From contig CATJOY010000028.1 of NCBI GenBank assembly GCA_949741925.1, forward strand, positions 1 through 40,697: a stretch of DNA of 40,697 nt, read 5' to 3'. Within the stretch, counting starts at the first letter, position 1, and each line of letters starts with the position of its first letter. Position numbers and translations under genes: made by a program. The notes below the pieces were generated by a model. That model had not been told where the DNA came from, made no database searches, and was given only the letters and a program-made list of their open reading frames with translations. Shown one piece after another: positions 37,354-40,697 of this stretch. This DNA is from an uncultured Desulfovibrionaceae bacterium. Its GTDB lineage: Bacteria; Desulfobacterota; Desulfovibrionia; Desulfovibrionales; Desulfovibrionaceae.

Positions 37354-39402
37354 ATGCCTAATGCCGCTTCTTGGCGCGAAAAGATTCTTCGCCAATTTCC
37401 CCCCGGATCTGGACCGCTGATATTGGTCGCCGACCCTGACAGCCTGTTCAGCGAGGAAAAATTGGTTCTGGAACTGCGGTCTCGCGGCTTTGATCTGCTG
37501 GAATTCGAGGATCCGATTCTGTTCCGGTATGCCTACGAGGATCGGTTCCGCTCCGCCTCTTGGAAGGATGACGCGCGCGGGCTGGTCGTGGTGACGAAAA
37601 CGGCGGCTACTGAGTTTTCCAATCTGCCTTATGATCTGCTGCAGATCGCTCGGCCGCTGTCGTTCAGTCTTGCTGATCTTTTCCCCAACCTCAGTTATCC
37701 GGTCGTTGCGGAACTGGAGCGTGAGCGCCTGGATCGTCTTTACGCCTGCTATGAGGAATATGCCCACGAACGTATGGGGGATACCCTCAGCAGAGATTTT
37801 ATCCTTCGCCATGTGTTCGGCATTGAGACAGTGCTGATCCGAAACGAGAGTACGTTGCTCCACACACTTCTGCATCTGCACTACTCCGGAACGCGCCTTC
37901 CCCAAAGCCTTGCCGAACAGGTGATCCGCTCACTCGAAGACAATCCCCTGTTCGCAAGCTGGGCATTACGGGAAATCGTTCCGGACAACAAAGCGTTTTT
38001 CGCTTTCTTGCAGGAACGTTGGTCCCTCTTTCTTGAACATCTGGACGAACAGACCTCAAACCATGCAGAGGGGCCGGTTCCGGCGTGTGAGACAAGGGCT
38101 GCGTATGGGCTCCGGTACGCCGGACCGGCTGAAATTCCCTTTGAACATGAGGAAATCCGGGTTTTCATCGACAATCTGTTTACTGAAGGAACGTTGCGTC
38201 CTGTTCGGAAGCCAGGGCTAAACATTTCCTCCACCCCCTGGGTTCGCTGCGGTCTTATCGAGGAAAAACAGGATGATAGCGCTGTTCGCCTCAACAAACT
38301 TTTAGAGAACCTCAACGATACGATTCCCGATGAAAATGCGCACTATGCCGAATGGATCTCTTTTGCGCTGAAGTGGGCGGAACTCGCAGCCCTAGCGCAT
38401 CCCTGCTCAGACCAAAAAAGTGCGCAGCCGGCGGTCAAACGTTTTCACGAACTTGGCGGTAGAGTCCAGGCAGCCTTTACCGAATGGACAAGAGCGCATT
38501 ACGCGGGCCTGATGAACCAATCCCCTGGCCGGCCGACCGTGCTGCACCATGTGCCCCGGTTCCTGGCTCGCGAAATGGAGCGGAGTAAAACCGGAAAGGC
38601 GGCGTTAATCGTGGTGGACGGGTTATCCCTGGATCAGTGGGTGGCGGTGCGCGAGGAACTTCTGGCAGAGAACGAAAAGCTCGTCATGCGCGAATCCGCC
38701 TTGTTCGCCTGGATACCGACGCTGACATCCGTTTCCAGGCAGGCCCTCTTTGCCGGAAAAATACCCTACTTTTTCAAGGCGTCGATCAAAACGACCAGCG
38801 CCGAAGAAAGCCTTTGGCGTCAATTCTGGGAAAATGCACATCTGCCCAAAAACAGCATCGCCTATAGAAAGGCTCTCGGCTCCGAAAAGGTTGCTGAATG
38901 CCTGGAAGGCCTCCACCCAGAACGGACGAAAGTCGCGGGCATGGTTATTGATACCGTGGACACCATCATGCATGGTATGCATCTCGGCGCCGCCGGGATG
39001 CACAACCAGATCCGCCAGTGGTGCCGGCGTGGCTTCCTGCATGATCTCATTGCCTCCCTTCTGGACGATGGATATCAGGTCTGGTTGACCTCGGACCATG
39101 GCAACATCGAATGCCGCGGCATGGGACGGCCGGCGGACAAGGGGCTTGCGAACTCGCGCGGGGAACGTGCCCGTGTCTACGCTTCGGAAGAATTGCGCGC
39201 GCATGCAGCGCGTTCCCAGCCGGGAACCGAAAGCTCCGGCGTTCTGGCCTGGAAGCCTGATGGGCTGCCTGACGAATATTATCCCCTGCTGGCCACGGGC
39301 TACGGAGCCTTTGCGCAGGAAGGCGCAGTCATGGTCAGCCATGGCGGCATTTCCCTGGAAGAGGTCATCGTGCCCTTTGTAAAAATTGAGCGGAGCGAAT
39401 AA
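37354..39402 (+). CDS. pglZ: BREX alkaline-phosphatase-fold protein PglZ
   Basis: A 682-residue protein. I used the ATG at 37354, six bases after GGAGG; the in-frame ATG at 37348 is too close to that site. The PglZ domain occupies about residues 415-680: AALIVVDGLSLDQW (Asp422) and VWLTSDHGNIE (Asp581, His582) are metal-site motifs of the alkaline phosphatase superfamily. The N-terminal 400 residues are less conserved. PglZ occurs in all BREX types; a metal-dependent nuclease or phosphodiesterase activity has been suggested for the family. It ends 3 bases before brxA. Confidence 0.9.
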   Translation: MPNAASWREKILRQFPPGSGPLILVADPDSLFSEEKLVLELRSRGFDLLEFEDPILFRYAYEDRFRSASWKDDARGLVVVTKTAATEFSNLPYDLLQIARPLSFSLADLFPNLSYPVVAELERERLDRLYACYEEYAHERMGDTLSRDFILRHVFGIETVLIRNESTLLHTLLHLHYSGTRLPQSLAEQVIRSLEDNPLFASWALREIVPDNKAFFAFLQERWSLFLEHLDEQTSNHAEGPVPACETRAAYGLRYAGPAEIPFEHEEIRVFIDNLFTEGTLRPVRKPGLNISSTPWVRCGLIEEKQDDSAVRLNKLLENLNDTIPDENAHYAEWISFALKWAELAALAHPCSDQKSAQPAVKRFHELGGRVQAAFTEWTRAHYAGLMNQSPGRPTVLHHVPRFLAREMERSKTGKAALIVVDGLSLDQWVAVREELLAENEKLVMRESALFAWIPTLTSVSRQALFAGKIPYFFKASIKTTSAEESLWRQFWENAHLPKNSIAYRKALGSEKVAECLEGLHPERTKVAGMVIDTVDTIMHGMHLGAAGMHNQIRQWCRRGFLHDLIASLLDDGYQVWLTSDHGNIECRGMGRPADKGLANSRGERARVYASEELRAHAARSQPGTESSGVLAWKPDGLPDEYYPLLATGYGAFAQEGAVMVSHGGISLEEVIVPFVKIERSE

Positions 39403-39405
39403 CCG

Positions 39406-40167
39406 GTGGGCAAACGGCACGAAAGCATTGGCATCAAGCAGGTTGTACGCCTGGAGTGGTACGACCTTGCATTGGATATGCAGTTGGAAGGGCGGCCTAC
39501 CAGAGAGATCCGCCGAGAATTGACAGGCCTGCTGCGAGACCGCCTGCAATCCGGCGGTTTTGGTGAACGTGGAGAAGCCACCTATACCAAGGCAGTTGCC
39601 CAGCTCATGAAATGCTGGGTAGCTCCTGACAAGGATCTCGTTGCATTGCGCGACCGGGCCTTGCTGGCCGCGCGGGCAGCTCCGCGTTCCGCCCCCTCTG
39701 CTGCCCGATTAGCGCTGCACTGGGCCATGACCATGGCGGCGTATCCTTTCTGGCATGCTGTTGCGGCTCAGGCGGGGCGGCTTTTGAACCTACAACCCCT
39801 GGTAACGCAAGCCCAGATTCGCAAACGTGTTCAGGAACTGTTCGGGGAACGCAGCACGGTTGAGAGAAGTACGCGCCGCGTTATCCGTTCCTTTGTGGAT
39901 TGGGGCGTATTAAAGGATTCCCAACCTTCAGGTTGTTATGGAAAAAATGCGCCGCACGCGATCCTGGAACCCAGTGTTGCAGTCGCCCTCGTGGAGGCGA
40001 CGTTACACACCAGCCCGACCGGCAGCATAGCCCTGCGGGCTGTGAAAGACAACCCGGCCCTCTTTCCTTTCGTACTCCCCACCTTGAACGAAACGGTCAT
40101 GAGCGCGCCGGGCATTGAATACATTCGGCATGGGCTGGATGACGAATTGCTACGGATACGCCCTTGA
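39406..40167 (+). CDS. brxA: BREX protein BrxA
   Basis: A 253-residue protein starting at GTG (GGAG lies about ten bases upstream, inside the end of pglZ). It has the helical, winged-helix-like composition of BrxA: AARLALHWAMTMAAYPFWHA in the middle (residues about 100-122), and SFVDWGVLKDS with a following GCYG in the second half. BrxA proteins bind DNA; the exact role in BREX is not settled. It is the last gene of the operon. The assignment relies on overall pattern and on operon position. Confidence 0.8.
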   Translation: MGKRHESIGIKQVVRLEWYDLALDMQLEGRPTREIRRELTGLLRDRLQSGGFGERGEATYTKAVAQLMKCWVAPDKDLVALRDRALLAARAAPRSAPSAARLALHWAMTMAAYPFWHAVAAQAGRLLNLQPLVTQAQIRKRVQELFGERSTVERSTRRVIRSFVDWGVLKDSQPSGCYGKNAPHAILEPSVAVALVEATLHTSPTGSIALRAVKDNPALFPFVLPTLNETVMSAPGIEYIRHGLDDELLRIRP

Positions 40168-40202
40168 TTTTATTCCAGATTGGATACGTTACCGCCTGCG
40201 AA

Positions 40203-40224
40203 GGGCGGCCATCACCGCCCCTTT
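40203..40224 (+). terminator. possible terminator of the BREX operon
   Basis: GGGCGG and CCGCCC form a perfect 6-bp stem with a 6-base loop, followed by CTTT. It lies 36 bases after brxA. The T run is weak. A further GACGTTC/GAACGTC inverted repeat lies at 40298-40322. Confidence 0.4.
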
Positions 40225-40480
40225 ACCTTTGAATCATGCTCTTAGCCTGTCCAGGGAGGGTGAATTTTCGCTCAATCCGGCTTTTACGTTTGTTAAAGAC
40301 GTTCCCCTCTCGCGTGAACGTCAGGGAAGGTATACAATCGGCCCCCATCCTGCACGGAGAGAGTGAGGCCCACAGGAACTGAGCCTCAAAGCATGGGCTG
40401 GAAGCGATGAAAAGTGCCTATGAAAAGAAAAAGCCGGCTAAAGCCCTGTGGCACCCCCCCAACATAGCGCCTGAAAACGG
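40225..40480. other. gap between the BREX operon and the HD-GYP-like gene
   Basis: About 260 bases between convergent genes. Apart from the inverted repeat at 40298-40322 and a C7 run near 40454, I see nothing. Short ORFs in it look unlike protein. Confidence 0.4.
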
Positions 40481-40697
40481 TCACACAACCGCGCAGGACA
40501 GGCTGCTCTCTCCTTTTTCATACGACACTTCCGCAGTCGCCTTCACAAGGTTATCCGCCGTCGGGTACAGATCAAAAAGCATATCCACAATATGCCGGTC
40601 AATTTTGCCGTTATTCGTCATTTCATACATGATGCGGTGGATGCTGTCTTTATCCAGCCCTTGGCGATAAGGCCGGTGTTCCGCCAGCGCAACAAAA
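40481..40697 (-). CDS. HD-GYP-like phosphodiesterase, C-terminal end (partial)
   Basis: Only the last 71 codons are visible; the gene continues to the right. The frame begins FVALAEHRPYRQGLDKDSIH and continues to KIDRHIVDMLFDLY. An RPYR motif followed by a short helix and an ID-x-HIVD segment is the end of HD-GYP domains, which hydrolyse cyclic di-GMP or related nucleotides. The catalytic HD and GYP motifs would lie outside the window. The final ~25 residues after the domain are unremarkable. It converges with the BREX operon and marks the return to other DNA. Confidence 0.65.
   Translation of the reverse strand, partial: FVALAEHRPYRQGLDKDSIHRIMYEMTNNGKIDRHIVDMLFDLYPTADNLVKATAEVSYEKGESSLSCAVV

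Noticed and set aside
40115..40366. 83-codon plus-strand ORF after brxA
   Set aside because: It overlaps the end of brxA, has no ribosome-binding site and crosses two inverted repeats; composition is unlike protein.
20600..40697. CRISPR array or direct-repeat attachment sites
   Set aside because: I found no regularly spaced repeats and no second copy of the tRNA-Val 3' end in the window.

Overview
The window looks like chromosomal DNA of a Desulfovibrionaceae-type sulfate or sulfite reducer (Desulfovibrio, Bilophila or a relative). This is inferred from moderately high GC, the gene content of the ribosomal cluster (secY-map-rpmJ with no adk or infA between them), metal-binding (C+) forms of S4, S14, S18, L24 and L36, and the TRAP-transporter setting at the left edge. 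Genus and species cannot be fixed from the sequence alone.

Layout. (1) 1-1795, plus strand: the end of a TRAP-type large permease gene, a DUF6282-like amidohydrolase-fold protein, a decayed gene that I do not recognise, and a single-PAS-domain protein. (2) 2324-16890, minus strand: one long S10-spc-alpha cluster of 29 genes, from rpsJ to rplQ, with secY, map and rpoA included. A clear internal promoter sits between map and rpmJ, a large leader hairpin precedes rpsJ, and a rho-independent terminator follows rplQ. (3) 17551-20306, minus strand: rpsF-rpsR-rplI followed by dnaB. (4) 20480-20640, plus strand: a tRNA-Val(CAC) gene with a strong promoter and a terminator. (5) 21306-40167, plus strand: a complete type 3 BREX phage-defence operon (regulator, brxF, brxC, pglXI, brxHII, pglZ, brxA). 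(6) The right edge holds the C-terminus of an HD-GYP-like protein on the minus strand.

The most interesting part is the BREX operon, because it is carrying other defence modules. Between brxC and pglX lies a 435-residue protein with a PD-(D/E)xK-like D-x14-QxK signature, a candidate uncharacterised nuclease. It is followed by the wreck of an AAA ATPase/DUF4276 pair, fused out of frame by a deletion. Between pglX and brxHII sits a translationally coupled AAA+ ATPase/subtilisin-like protease pair of the IetAS type, whose protease gene contains a G9 tract that could act as an on/off switch. The middle of pglX is AT-rich compared with its ends, as if its specificity region had been exchanged. Taken together the operon reads as a BREX-3 backbone with two cargo slots that turn over independently.

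How the genes would work together: BREX marks the host chromosome by PglX adenine methylation and blocks replication of unmarked phage DNA through BrxC, BrxF, PglZ, BrxHII and BrxA. The inserted IetAS and nuclease-like modules would add a second layer, sharing the operon's transcription and, through ATGA or TAATG overlaps, its translation. Functional statements are family knowledge; the slot model, phase variation and nuclease assignment are inferences.
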